Assembly (NCBI GenBank): GCA_017311185.1
Contig: JAESUZ010003879.1
Span: 186,001 to 250,000 of the forward strand
Direction: 5' to 3'
Origin: Proteles cristata cristata
Lineage: Eukaryota; Chordata; Mammalia; Carnivora; Hyaenidae
DNA length: 64,000 bases
Below the pieces are notes generated by a model. The model worked only from the letters and a program-made list of their open reading frames with translations, had not been told where the DNA came from and searched no databases. Within the stretch, counting starts at the first letter, position 1. The number at the start of each line of letters is the position of its first letter. Below are positions 1-12,009 of the stretch, piece by piece. Made by a program: the position numbers and the translations under genes.

Positions 1-140
1 GAGGATTTTAAAGATGAGGAATGGCATGGAAAGATGTGCACTTTAGGTGAAACATTCTAGTGGTTAAATCATGGGTAGATTTGGAGAGACAAAACTGATG
101 GCAGGGAGAGTAGTTAGGAGGTTGTGGCAATGTTCTAGAA

Positions 141-304
141 CAATGCTTCTCAAAATTTATTGTGAGTACAAATTACCTAGGTATCTTGACAAAATGCAGT
201 TTCTGCTTCAGTAGGTCTGCAGTGAGGCCTGAGATTCTTTTTCTAGCAAGATCCCAAATGACGCTAATAATGCTGTCCACAAACCACACTTTGAGTAGCA
301 AGGC
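141..304 (+). mobile_element. MER20-like hAT-Charlie fossil
   Basis: Diverged non-autonomous DNA transposon. It starts 'caatgcttctcaaa' and ends 'actttgagtagcaagg', imperfect inverted termini of the MER20 type. The inner 'ttcagtaggtctgcagtgag' segment also fits. Possible imperfect 8-bp duplication (gttctaga/gctctagg). Confidence 0.65.
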
Positions 305-479
305 TCTAGGAGAGATATTGAGGGCCTGACCTAGTGTGGGAAAAGCAGGGCTAGAGATAAGGGAACAGGTAAAACAGTTATGGCTTGGTATTTCATTAGA
401 TATTAAAAGTGAAGAGGGTAGCGTTGGGGGAGTCATAGTGAACTAGAGGTTTCTACTTTGAATGAATGGAATTGAAACG

Positions 480-905
480 GCTAAGAAGTGTCCAGGCTAA
501 GTAGCTGCCAGTTGGATATGAGTCCAAAGCTTGACAGAAAGCATACAGATAAGATGAAATCAGGGGAACAGATTAGATCATGTTTGTAGAGCGAGGTCAA
601 GAATGGAGCCACAGGAACACCTACATTTATGTAATGAACTAAAAAAAAAAAAAAAAAAAAAAGAGCCCCAAAGAAAACAGAAAAGAAATAGGAACATATG
701 AGAAGAGCCAGAGCGTAAGGAGTTACATATGACAAGATTAGGGCTTCAAGAAGGGAGTAATAAATATTTTCACATGAAGCAGAAAGGTCTAGTAAGGAAA
801 GAACTGAAAAAGAACGGTGAGTGGAGGAAGAGAAGTGGGTGGGAGAGAATATGAAAAGCGAATAAAACACACTAGTAGTGAGAAGGTGCCTGTGGAGGAA
901 AAATG
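480..905 (+). repeat. Unassigned ancient interspersed repeat with internal (A)22
   Basis: The phrase 'gctgccagttggatatgagt' and the following 'gaggtcaagaatggagcc' resemble an old mammalian interspersed repeat whose family I cannot name. A run of 22 A at 641-662 interrupts it. The stretch 905-1560 holds nothing I recognise. Confidence 0.3.
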
Positions 906-1567
906 AAAAAAAAAATGGTTAGAAGAGCAAGTGGATTACTCCAGTCAGGATCAGAATCTTTATTGTGTCTGAATTCTTGCCACTCTTTCTAGCTCCTTTG
1001 TTAATACTCTCTCCTTCCCACTTCTACCATTCTAAATCATATACCTCCTCTACGAATGCTTTTTGAACCGTGATGTTTCACTCCTCTGGTTACCAAAAAT
1101 ATGTACACAAAAATTCATGCCTGTGGTCTCTTACAATGAAGTATCATTAACACAACTAGTTTCTACACTTGCTCCTTCAGGAAAAATGGCATACCCACAT
1201 TTGTATTCCCAAGAATAACTAACCTAGTACCCTAGAGGCATTTAAACCATACTTAGTGGCTAAATAATATAACCACAATGTCACTAATTAAAAATACTTC
1301 CTTATGTACTTATGATATAACATGGGACCATGGGAATACCTATACTTGATTCTATAATTAATGAAGGTCATCTAAACTTATTCTGAGTCTCATTTTCTAG
1401 AAACCAACACACAGACCCTGAAGTCCTTACTCATCTAAAAGTCTATAACACCATGAGTACTATCAACCTCCTACTCAATAAGAGTAGAATGATATATACA
1501 TAAGCCAATATGTTTCATAAAATATAAATTTTCTATGAAAGAGTTTTGGTATATTCTTACTGTTTAC

Positions 1568-1852
1568 CATTTGCATCTGATTTTGCTAGAAGAGGTTTCT
1601 CTCTTATCTTGTCTACAAACTTCTTCCTAGCTTCATTTCTTTTGTGTTTTTTCCCAACATAATGTTGTTGGGCCATTAATGGACTATTAAAGGAAGCAGG
1701 ACAGAGCTTGCAATACTTGTTTGGATTATTCAAATCCAAAGCAGTGCTGGAAGAAGAAGGCACAGTCTTGTCTTTAATCCCACCTGGAGGAGGCTTGACA
1801 GCAAGAGGCTTCAGAAAAATTGATTCTGCAGAAGTAGTAATAGGCACACCTG
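1568..1852 (-). CDS. ZMAT1: ZMAT1 coding exon 5, zinc finger 3
   Basis: The exon encodes residues 222-316. A linker starting VPITTSAESIFLKPL and a serine-rich patch lead to the third finger, Cys269/Cys272/His285/His291, in NKYCKLCPASFNSPLMAQQH, followed by the basic KKHKRNEARKKF and REKPLLAKSDANG. The acceptor is a tandem TTTCAGCAG: the exon starts at 1852 or 1849, both in frame, differing by one Ala. Two donors are possible: GTAAAC (exon end 1568) or GTAAGA (exon end 1561). I chose 1568 without strong grounds. An in-frame TAA at 1559-1557 would truncate the protein if the next intron were retained. The next exon is outside the window. Confidence 0.9.
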
Positions 1853-2954
1853 CTGAAATAGTTGTAATGAGAAGTGATCAACATGTATTCAGCTATTGGA
1901 ACTGCATTCATTATAAAGTATTAGGGAAATTCAGAGTTCTTTGAAAACTTGCTATCTTTGGACTTTTTCCACACAGGATGTTGAATAAAGGTACTTAAGT
2001 TAAAAAGCATTTCCTTCTGTGAAAACAAAAATTTAATACAAGTCTGGCACCAAGTTTCTCCAATAAAGGTACACAAAGGAAGAATATTCAGCATTAGCTT
2101 TTAGGTTATTAATTTGAAAAATAAATCAAAGCATGAGAGCTTAGGATGATTCTTAAAATTAGTGAGGGTAAAACAGAAGGTACCAACTTCTAAGCTGGTG
2201 CATTTCTTGAGTAGCACAGTAAGTCTATAAAGTCCAGACCTGTGGTGTTTGTATCAAAATAAAATTTATGTAGTTATTTAAAGCTATGAAAACATGTTTC
2301 CACAATTACAGTTATTTCAGAGCTCTTATATTTTGTATCCTCTCTGAGCTCAAACTGATAAATTGTGGGGACTGAAAATAAGAGTTTACGAGATACTTTC
2401 TATTGTAGGACATACTGATTCTAACCCTCTTTGGACTGACAGGAAGAAAAACAAACATACAAAAATTAGAGAGACTAGAATAAGTATAAAAATAATTCTG
2501 GTTTAATTTATTAAGATAACAGTATGTTTTAATGCTGTATGAGGCCTACAATATGAGTTGGAATTAATGTTGTTAAATTTTTCACGCTATGAATGCCTTA
2601 TTCCTAAAGTGTTGAAGCTAGTGAGAATGTGGTGAATTATTTATTCCAGAGGATTATTCATCACTTTTTTTGTTCTCATTTTTTGTTTCAAATACAAGTT
2701 TGATTTTACAGGGTATACTCTGCCAGCTTAGGCCAGAAGTGAGATATTTGGGTTAGATTTCTCATGCTCTGGTGACTCAACATCATTGGAAGGAGGAAAG
2801 AGGCAATGTTTTATAGTTCTCTGTATCTTTGGGATCTAGCATAAAATAAGTGCTCATTACTGATTGATGATGTTGGTGGTACTTTTTCTTTATATTCAGA
2901 GGAAGAAAGAAATAAACTATCAGGGTAGAAGGGGATTCCATGTTTATTTCTTTT

Positions 2955-3178
2955 TTTTTTTTATAGTTTTATTTATTTCTAAGAGAGAGAGAGAGAGAGA
3001 GAGAGACAGCGTGAGCAGGGGAGCGTCAGAGAGAGAGGGAGTCACAGACTGAAACAGGCTCCAGGCTCTGAGCTGGCAGTCAGCACAGAGATCGACGCGG
3101 GGCTCGAACCCACGAACCTCGAGATCATGACCCAAGCGAAAGTCGGACGCTTAACCGACTAAAGCACCCAGGCGCCCC
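2955..3178 (-). mobile_element. Felid CAN-SINE (tRNA-Lys type), in ZMAT1 intron 4
   Basis: Complete antisense SINE: T-rich tail, (GA)n, then the tRNA-derived head ending in ggcgcccc. An 18-bp target duplication tccatgtttatttctttt is exact at 2937-2954 and 3179-3196, so the insertion is fairly young. Confidence 0.95.
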
Positions 3179-3601
3179 TCCATGTTTATTTCTTTTGTTT
3201 ATAGTTACAGTTAGAAAATGCTACACCATAACTATATTATGATTAAGACAATGGTCTGAACACACATGTGAAAGAATGTTTTAGAAAGTACTGAAGAAAA
3301 AAACTGTGATAGATGGCAAAGGGAAGAATTAAGAAGGAGCTAAGATTTTATGATTTGATTAGAACCTGACAGCTCAGGCTGCTTTTTGATGTTTATTTAT
3401 AGTAGTATAGCAAGTAACTTGTTTTCATTTGTATTTAATAAACTGAAAAGGAAATATCATAACATTTCTTAAAATTCTGCTAGCAATTACAATCTCCATA
3501 TTAAATGACAAAGACAAAGAGATTACTGGGCAGAAAAAGAATCGAGTTATTGTTCCAGAGTGAAAGTCTCTCCAGTAAAAAAAAAAAATGGATAGAGGTT
3601 A

Positions 3602-4065
<464 letters not shown>

Positions 4066-4400
4066 TTATACCTCTCTGAATTTCAGGATGACATTTGTGA
4101 GTTGTAATATATGTGGTGTGTACCAAGTTTATGAAAGAGCTTCACAAGCTTTTCAAAATCTCTAAATCTCAGTTAAAATGAGAATAATACTATAATTTAG
4201 AGGTCAATAACTTTACATTCTTGCTTTTGACAGACTCCTGATTGCTTCTCCGTATCAAATTTCTTCTGCTTTACTTACAAATCTTGGGCAATATACCCAG
4301 CTAAAAGACTGCATGTTTCAGCTTTCCTTTCAGCAAAATATAACCATATGACTAGATTCTGGACAGTAAGATATAATCTGAACTGCTAGATAGAACTTCT

Positions 4401-4620
4401 TTTTTTTTTTTTTAAATGTTTTATTTATTTCTAGGAGAGAGAGAGAGACAGCGTGAGCAGGGGAGCGTCAGAGAGAGAGGGAGTCACAGACTGAAACAGG
4501 CTCCAGGCTCCGAGCTGGCAGTCAGCACAGAGATCGACGCGGGGCTCGAACCCACGAACCGCGAGATCATGACCTAAGCGAAAGTCGGACGCTTAACCGA
4601 CTAAGCCACCCAGGCGCCCC
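4401..4620 (-). mobile_element. Felid CAN-SINE, in ZMAT1 intron 2
   Basis: Complete antisense SINE with the 9-bp target duplication agaacttct at 4392-4400 and 4621-4629. It splits an older repeat that I could not name (about 4210-4870). Confidence 0.95.
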
Positions 4621-5049
4621 AGAACTTCTGAGAAATCTCTTTAACAGGCTGGGAGACGAACCCCTTTTCTAACCTTCTTCCTTCCTGTTTCTGGAATTAA
4701 GATGGAAAGGTCAGAGTTCCAACAGTCATTTGGGGCTATGGGGGATCTTGAGGACAAAAGCTAGCTCATCAAAAAAGAAAGACAGAAAATGACTAGGTCC
4801 CTGATAATGTCATGGAACTGTCATATCAGCCTTGCACTGCCTGCCTCTCAAATTCTTTTATATGAAGATTCTAACCCTTCTAGGTTAATTAAGCATATTA
4901 GAGATTAGAAAAATCTCTAAAAATGTGTAACAACATATATAAGAATAACAAAAGTGTTGGTGTTGGTAGAGGGAAACTAATATTCCTGAGCACATGCTGT
5001 GAGACAATCACTCTCTATCTACAGAATTTTAAATTATGAAATATACCCA

Positions 5050-6950
5050 TCTTATAGAAAAGCACAGGAAATAATATAGTTGAAGCCCATTCTCACCATA
5101 TATGCAGTCCTTTTTCCTCACGCCCACAATCTCTTCTTCCTCACTTTCTCCCCATTAGTAACTATTATCTTAAAGTTGATCTGTATCATTTTCTTTCATG
5201 GTTTTATTCTCTTACTACATATGCATGTACCCATAATTAGTATTATATATCATCATTTAAAATTTTTATGAAAATAGAATCAGTCTATCATATCCTTTTT
5301 CAACTTGCTTTTTATAACTCTGTATTATATTTTTAAGATTTACCCATATTGACACATATAGTTCTCATTTATTTCTACTGCATGTTTCATAATATCCTAC
5401 TTTATATGTTATCCATTTAGTCCTGAATTGAAGGCAATTATATTTGTTTATTTTGCTATTACAAGAAGTTCTGCATTAAAAATATGTAAACACATCTCCT
5501 AATATACATATCCAAGGCTTTCTTTAAAGTAGATATCTAGAAGTAGGATTCTCTCAACTTACAAGATATAAGGAATTTCAACTGTAATATGTATTATAAA
5601 ATTTCTCCCCAAAGATGTTGCAGCAGCCTACAACTCCAAATGCAGTGTATTTAAGTGTTTGTCTTCCTATATTCTCCTAAAGTGTTATGCGCCATTAGAT
5701 TTTAATTTTTTTTTTACAAATAGTTTATTGTCAAGTTGGTTTCCATATAACACCCAGTGGTCATCCCACATGTGCCCTCCTAAATGTCCATCTCCCTCCT
5801 CTCCCCCCCATCAGTCCTCAGTTTGTTCTTAGCATTCAAGAGTCTCTCATGGTTTGCCTCTCTCCCCCTCCCCCACTATTTCCCCCTTCTTCTCCCCCAT
5901 GGTCCTCCGTTAAGTTCCTCCTAATCCTCCTATATGTGCAAACATATGGTATTTGTCCTTCTCTGCCTGACTTACTTCGCTCAGCATAACACCCTCAAGG
6001 TCCATCCAGGTTGCTACACATGGCCAGATTACATTCCTTCTGATTGCCATGTAGTATTCCATCGTATAGCTAAACCACATCTTCTTGATCCATTCGTCCG
6101 TTGATGGACATTTAGGCTCTTTCCATGTTTTGGCTATTGTGGAGAGTGCTGCTATGAACATTGGGGTACATGTGCTCCTATGCATCAGCATTCCTATATC
6201 CCTTGGGTAAATTCCTAGCAGTGCTATTGCTGGGTCATAGGGGAATTCAACTGTTAATTTTTTGAGGAACCTTCACACTGTTTTCCAGAGGGGCTGTACC
6301 AGTTTACATTCCCACCAACAGTGTAGGAGGGTGCCTGTGTCTCCACATCCTCGTCAGCATCTAGAGTCCTCTGATGTGCTCATTGTAGCCACTCTGACTG
6401 GCGTGAGGTGGTATATCAGTGTGGTTTTGATTTGTATTTCCCTGATGAGGAGGGATGCTGAGCATCGTTTCATGTGTCTGTTGGCCATATGGATGTCCTC
6501 TTTGGAGAAGTGTCTGTTCATAACTTCTGCCCATTTCTTCACTGGGTTGTTTATTTTTCAGGTGTGGAGTTTGGTGAGTTCCTTATAGATTTTGGATATT
6601 AACCCTTTATCTGATATGTCATTTGCAACTATCTTTTCCTATTCCATTGCTTGCCTATTAGTTTTATGGATTGTTTCTTTTTCATGGCATTAGATTTTAA
6701 TTTTTGCCAACATGATGATTTTGATAACATAGCTCATCATTTTAACTTAATTTTCTGTATGAACACTAGTGAAGCTGAGTATCTCCACTATAGCCTGTTC
6801 ATATTACTTTCCCATTTTTCTACTGGGTTGTTTCTTGTTCTAACTGATATATAGTCCTTTACATATTCTAGACACTAATCTTTTGTTACCTGCATGGGTT
6901 ATAAATACCACTCAATATGTGATTTGTCTTTTAACTTTATGATGTTTTTG
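5050..6950 (-). mobile_element. Old L1 3' region, antisense, split by a younger L1
   Basis: Both flanks of the younger L1 (5050-5710 and 6688-6950) read as old L1 3' sequence in antisense, with phrases such as 'catgtttcataatatcctac' and 'tttctactgggttgtttctt'. No coding capacity remains. Outer edges are approximate. Confidence 0.5.
5711..6687 (-). mobile_element. 5'-truncated felid L1 with perfect 18-bp target duplication
   Basis: Antisense L1 3' end: T-tract, 'gtcaagttggtttccatat', then ORF2 C-terminal and 3' UTR sequence, truncated at 6687. cattagattttaattttt is exact at 5693-5710 and 6688-6705. A remnant of the L1 ORF2 C-terminus is readable on the minus strand at about 5910-6190 (for example LSTIAKTWKEPKCPSTDEW). 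Confidence 0.93.
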
Positions 6951-7739
6951 CATGTAAATTTTACCCACCACGTATCTTTAAATCTATAGCAATGAGGTAA
7001 AACTGTTGTACAGAAAGGCAAACAAAGCAATAGAATAAATAAACAGAATAATGCCTCAAAACAAACATATATATGAAATTTAGAATATGACAGAAATGCC
7101 ACTACAAATAAATGGGGGTAATAATGGACAGTGAAATAAACAGTGCTGGGACACCTGGCTATCTGTATGGAAAAATGTAATCAACACCCTCCTCGATATG
7201 CAAAAGTCAATCCAGATGGATTAACACTTTAAGATAATAAATCAAACTTAAAGGTAGTAGAAGAAAATAGAGTGGAGTATCTATATGACAAAAGTGCAAG
7301 AAATGGTTGCTTAAACAAGTAATTATATACAAAAAGGGAACTAATAATAACTGCAACGTCATTAAAATTCAAAACTGCTTTGTCAAAGATTAATTGGCCA
7401 TATATTTGTAGGTCCATTTCTGGGTTTTCTATTCTAGTCCATTGATCTACATGTCCATTTTTATGCCAGTACCATACTGTTCTTTTTTAATGTTTATTTA
7501 TTTTAAGAGAGAGAAAACAGGGGAGGGGCAGAGAGAGAGAGGGAGACAGAGAAATTCATCAAAACAGAAAGCTTCTGCAAAGCAAAGGAAACAAACAACA
7601 AAACTACAAGGCAACCTACGGAATGGGAGAAGCTTTGCAAATAACGTATCTGATAAAGGGTAAGTATCCAAAATATATTAAGAACTTATCAAATTCAACA
7701 CCCCAAAATGAATAATTCAGTTAAAAAATGGGCAGAGGA

Positions 7740-7952
7740 GGGGTGCCTCGGTGGATTAAGCATCCAACTTCAGCTCAGGTCATGATCTCACAGTTTGTTA
7801 GTTCAAGCCCCATGCTGGGCTCCGTATTGACAGCTCAGAGCCTGGAGCCTGCTTTGGATTCTGTGTCTCCCTCTCTCTCTGCCCCTCCCCCACTCACACT
7901 CTGTGCGTGTGTGTCTCTCTCTCAAAAATAAATAAACATTAATTTTTTTTTG
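7740..7952 (+). mobile_element. Felid CAN-SINE nested in L1
   Basis: Sense SINE with head ggggtgcctcggtgg and an aaataaataaac tail. The 13-bp target duplication aatgggcagagga is exact at 7727-7739 and 7953-7965. Confidence 0.93.
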
Positions 7953-8404
7953 AATGGGCAGAGGACATGAATAGACATTTTTCCAAAGAAAATATCCAGG
8001 TGGCCAACAAACATGTGAGAAGATGCTCAAAATCGCTCGTCATCAGGGAAATACAAATCAGAACTACAATGAAATATCACCTCACACCTGTCAGAATAGT
8101 TAAAATCAACAGTACAAGAAACAACAGATGCTGGTGAGGATGTGAAGAAAGGGGAATCCTCTTTGCACTGTTAGTGGGAAAGCAAACTAGTGCAGCCACT
8201 ATGGAAAACAGTATGGAAGTTCCTCAAAAAGTTAAAAATAGAAGTACCCTGTGATCCGGCAACTGTACTATTGGTATTTACCCAAAGAATACTAAAACAC
8301 TAATTCAAAGGGATACCTGCACCCAGATGTTTACAGCAGCATTATCTATAATAGCCAAATTATGGAAACAGCCCAAGTATCCATTGACTGATGAATGTAT
8401 AAAA

Positions 8405-8475
8405 AAGTAGTGTATGTACATATATGTATATATATTACATATATACACATATATATAATATATACACATATATAA
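8405..8475. repeat. AT-rich alternating purine-pyrimidine tract
   Basis: About 70 bp of TATATATG/TATACACA units within the 3' UTR of an old L1, with several short palindromes. Confidence 0.8.
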
Positions 8476-9604
8476 TGGAATATTACTCAGCCATTAAAAA
8501 GAATGAAACCTTGAAATTTGAAATGACATGGATGAAGCTGTAGAGTATAATGCTTAATGAAATAAGTCAGTTAGAAAAAAACAAATACCATATGAACTCA
8601 CTCATATGTGGAATTTAAGAAACAAAACAAACAAGCAAAAAGAAAAAAAGAGAGAGAGGTCTCTTAACTATAGAGATCAAATTAATGGTTACCAGAGGAG
8701 AGGTAGGTTGGGGATGGGTTAAATAGGTGATGGGACTGAGGAGTGCACTGTTGTGATAAGCATCAAATATTGTATTTAAATGTTCATCACTAAATTCTAT
8801 ACATGAAACTAATATTACACCGTATGTTACATAAAAACTTTTTAAAAAAGTAAAAATGGTAACCTATAGAATCTAGAATAAAATCGATAATAAGAAATGG
8901 AATTTTAAGAGACATGTACAGTCAATTTTCTATTCTTATTAAAACCATATTGGGTTTCAAAAATGTATTTTGGAATTTTAAAGAAAAATAATTCATTTTA
9001 TTTTTTCTTCGACAATTCATTTTAAAAGTACTTATTACATAATATAGTGAATAGTAAACCCGGGTCTTAGGAAATATAGCTTTGCTCCCTGCAAATCTTC
9101 CCAGAGCAGAATAGTTTTTCAAAGGCTCAGAATTTTGTAAAATGTTTTTATAAAAATCCCAGTCTTTCTGAAAATGTACAGACTTTCAAAGTACTAGAAT
9201 TAGCAATGTTTTAAATATCAATCTCATTTTATAAAGTGCCAACTTTTTATTGTAGATGAGTAGCAATCATTTTGTAGTTATACGGTGTATAAACTTATCC
9301 ATGTTTGTTTTTAGTACAATAAATTTTATTTTACAGTATATTTTTATTGTCTGCATTATTTGTACAGTTCTATGAAGATAAGGGCACTGTATCATTTATA
9401 ATTTAATCCTCAGCAATCCAAGCTCTGAAATACTAGAAGTTCTCAATAAATATTTGTTAATAAAAAAAGTCACAACATTGCAAAATGCCTTATCGCCATG
9501 AAAATATTGCAGAAAAATAAAAAGATGTCATGATAGGACAGATTGTCTGGAATATGCTCTTACATGAAAGAGCAAGTAAAATCAACATACACAATTCTCT
9601 TTTG

Positions 9605-9610
<6 letters not shown>

Positions 9611-9633
<23 letters not shown>
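9611..9633. repeat. (GT)n microsatellite
   Basis: About 11 TG units in ZMAT1 intron 2. Confidence 0.95.
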
Positions 9634-9636
<3 letters not shown>

Positions 9637-9894
9637 CATGTGCAGAATACACACTGGAATCATATCTGCAAAAGAGAAGTTAAATGGTGGTTACCTACAA
9701 ATGACAGAATTATAACTGAATGATATTTCCTCATGTTCTTGTATTTTTTCTACACTGAATAGTACTTCAGAAGCCCCTAAAAAGCATTGTTTTTTAAATT
9801 GAAATTCAAATGGTTCTAACCACAGTTATCACAGAACCCCTTGACTGTGTGTCTCTCTTTATTAAAACTCTGAATCTTTGAATTATGGGGTCAG

Positions 9895-10075
9895 AGGATG
9901 TACGAGGCACTCTCACATATTTGATTTCACTTAATTCTTACAAGTTTAGTAAGAGAGATTTTACCATCCTTATTTTGCAGGTTCACAGAACATGCTCAGA
10001 GCGGTAACGTGACTTGCCCAGGGTTACACAACGACAGAGTTAAAGCTTGAATACATGTCTTCTCAATCTGCATGT
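9895..10075 (-). mobile_element. MIR SINE fossil
   Basis: The antisense MIR core is recognisable in 'tgacttgcccagggttacac' with flanking 'accatccttattttgcagg'. It lies in ZMAT1 intron 2. The stretch 8850-9600 holds nothing recognised. Confidence 0.7.
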
Positions 10076-10176
10076 AACAAATTTTCCCTGTCATTATAGT
10101 AATTGAATCCCAGTCAATCTAAGAAGGAAATATATATGCCAATAATATTAGCAATGGGCAAAACAAGATGTGTTTT

Positions 10177-10390
10177 TTTTAATTTCTTAATTTTTTTTTT
10201 TATTTTTGAGAGAGACAGAGCACAAGTGGAGGAAAGGCACAGAGAGAGAGGGAAACACCGAATCGGAAACAGGCTCTAGGCTCTAAACTGTCAGCACAGA
10301 GCCCGATGCAGGGCTTGAATTCTAGAATGGCTAGATCATGACCTAGGCCAAAGTCAGAAGGTCAACCGACTGAGCCACCCAGGCTTCCCT
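10177..10390 (-). mobile_element. Felid CAN-SINE
   Basis: Antisense SINE. The target duplication agatgtgtttt is exact at 10166-10176 and 10397-10407, with a few extra bases at the head end. Moderately diverged (head reads ccacccaggcttccc). Confidence 0.88.
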
Positions 10391-10420
10391 AAAATGAGAT
10401 GTGTTTTAAAAAGTAAAGCT

Positions 10421-11023
10421 ACAAATGGCCAGATTTCATTCTCATTGCTACGTAGTATTCCATTGTATAGATAAACCACATCTTCTTGATCCATTCATCA
10501 GTTGATGGACACTTAGGCTCTTTCCATGTTTTGGCTATTGTTGAGAGTGCTGCTATGAACACTGGGGTACATGTGCCCCTATGCATCAGCACTCCTGTAT
10601 CCCTTGGGTAAATTCCTAGCAGTGCTATTGCTGGGTCATAGGGGAGTTCTACTGTTAATTTTTTGAGGAACCTCCATACTATTTTCCAGAGGGGTTGTAC
10701 AAGCTTATATTCCATGGATGGAACTAGAGGCTGTTATGCTGAGCAAAATAAGTCAGGCAGAGAAGGACAGATACCATATGTTTGCACATATAGATGGATT
10801 AGGAGGAAGTTAACGGAGGAGGATGAGGGAGAAGAAGGGGAAAAACAGTTGCGGAGAAGGAGGGAGGCAAACCATGAGAGACTCTTGAATGCTAAGAACA
10901 AACTGAGGGATGAGGGGGTGGGGGAGAGGGGAAGGGGGTGATGGGTATGGGGGAGGGCACTTGAGATGAGCACTGGGTGTTATATGTAAACCAACTTGAC
11001 AATAATCTATTAAAGAAAAAAAA
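10421..11023 (+). mobile_element. Felid L1 3' end with twin-priming 5' inversion
   Basis: Bases 10425-10712 are L1 in antisense and 10713-11023 are the adjoining L1 segment in sense, ending in a short A-tail. A short duplication gtaaagct lies at 10413-10420 and 11024-11031. Compared with the intact copy at 5711-6687, the two halves abut in L1 coordinates, which is the layout expected from twin priming. Confidence 0.87.
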
Positions 11024-11047
11024 TGTAAAGCTGCCATTATATTTTTT

Positions 11048-11274
11048 ATTTTATTTTTTAAAAAAATTTTTAATGTTTTATTTCTGAGAGAGAGAGAGAG
11101 ACAGTGTGAGCAGGGAAGGGTCAGAGAGAGAGGGAGTCACGGAATCTGAAATAGGCTCCAGGCTCTGAGCTAGCTGTCAGCACAGAGCCCGATGTGGGGC
11201 TCGAACCCATGAACCGTGAGATCATGACCTGAGCCGAAGTCAGATGCTTAACTGATTGAGCCACCCAGGTGTCC
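11048..11274 (-). mobile_element. Felid CAN-SINE next to the inverted L1
   Basis: Antisense SINE. The 17-bp target duplication ctgccattatatttttt is exact at 11031-11047 and 11275-11291. It begins within bases of the target duplication of the neighbouring L1. Confidence 0.93.
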
Positions 11275-11569
11275 CTGCCATTATATTTTTTTAAAGTAAA
11301 TTTATCTAGTACTTTTGGTAACTCAGTCACAAGATATGAAAGAAATCCAATGGTTCCTTATATAGAAATGGGAGGCAACACCAAATGAAAGAAAATAACA
11401 CTGGGCATGAACTCAAAAGAAATCATTTTTAGGCTTAGTCATGCCAATGATGCTATGAAGAATCATGATCCCTCTGGGTCTCAGTTTTCTAATCATTAAA
11501 CCAAAGGAGTAAGAACATTTCCTCTTCTAGTTTTAGAACTGTATGGTTCTGTGCTTAAAAACATGTTGG

Positions 11570-11835
11570 TTAAGAGACACCTGAGAGGCTTAGTTGGTTA
11601 AGCATCTGACATTTGATTTTGGCTCAGGTCATGATCTCACAGTTTGTGAGACTGAGCCCTGTGATGGGTTCTGCACAGACAGCACAGAGCCTGTTTGGGA
11701 TTCTCTCTCTCTCTCTCTCTCTCTGCCCCTTCTCTGCTCATGTTCGTGTGTGTGCGCATGGGCTCGCTCTCTCTCTCTCTCTCTCTCCCTCCCTCTCTCC
11801 TTCCCTCCCTCCAATAAATAAAAACAAACATTAAA
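11570..11835 (+). mobile_element. Felid CAN-SINE with expanded (CT)n
   Basis: Sense SINE, flanked by aaaacatgttgg at about 11558-11569 and 11836-11847. The internal pyrimidine stretch is longer than usual and broken by a tgcgcatgggctcgc segment. Confidence 0.88.
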
Positions 11836-12009
11836 AAAACATGTTGGCCAAGCAAATGCAAGACTGATTTAGTTTTTATAGCTTTCATTTACTCTACAGG
11901 AAGACTCTGGAATTTTAAAATATGCCTTGACTAACATTAATAGTTACCTACTCAAGCTTTATAATGCCTCCCTTATATTTACTACAAGGACTTGAAGAGA
12001 CAGCGGCTT

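Larger units (their letters stand above)
7000..8850 (+). mobile_element. Rearranged old L1, ORF2 3' half and 3' UTR
   Basis: Sense ORF2 sequence at 7000-7380 is followed by an inverted ORF2 piece (7380-7485, 'gttttctattctagtccatt'). A SINE scrap (7486-7556) comes next. Sense ORF2 resumes at about 7557 and continues to the 3' end near 8850, broken by a SINE at 7740-7952. An AT-rich (TATACA)-like stretch lies at 8405-8475. No open frame of useful length survives. Confidence 0.75.

Noticed and set aside
481..870. 129-codon minus-strand frame near the left end as the missing ZMAT1 C-terminal exon
   Set aside because: It has no zinc finger or charged C-terminal features and overlaps an A-run and old repeat; the remaining ZMAT1 exon is not here.
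1708..1944. Plus-strand open frame opposite ZMAT1 exon 5
   Set aside because: Shadow of the coding exon; no homology recognised.
2937..3196. Recurrent 200-bp units across the window resembling a repeat array
   Set aside because: Spacing is irregular and each copy has its own target duplication, so they are dispersed SINEs; there is no CRISPR array.
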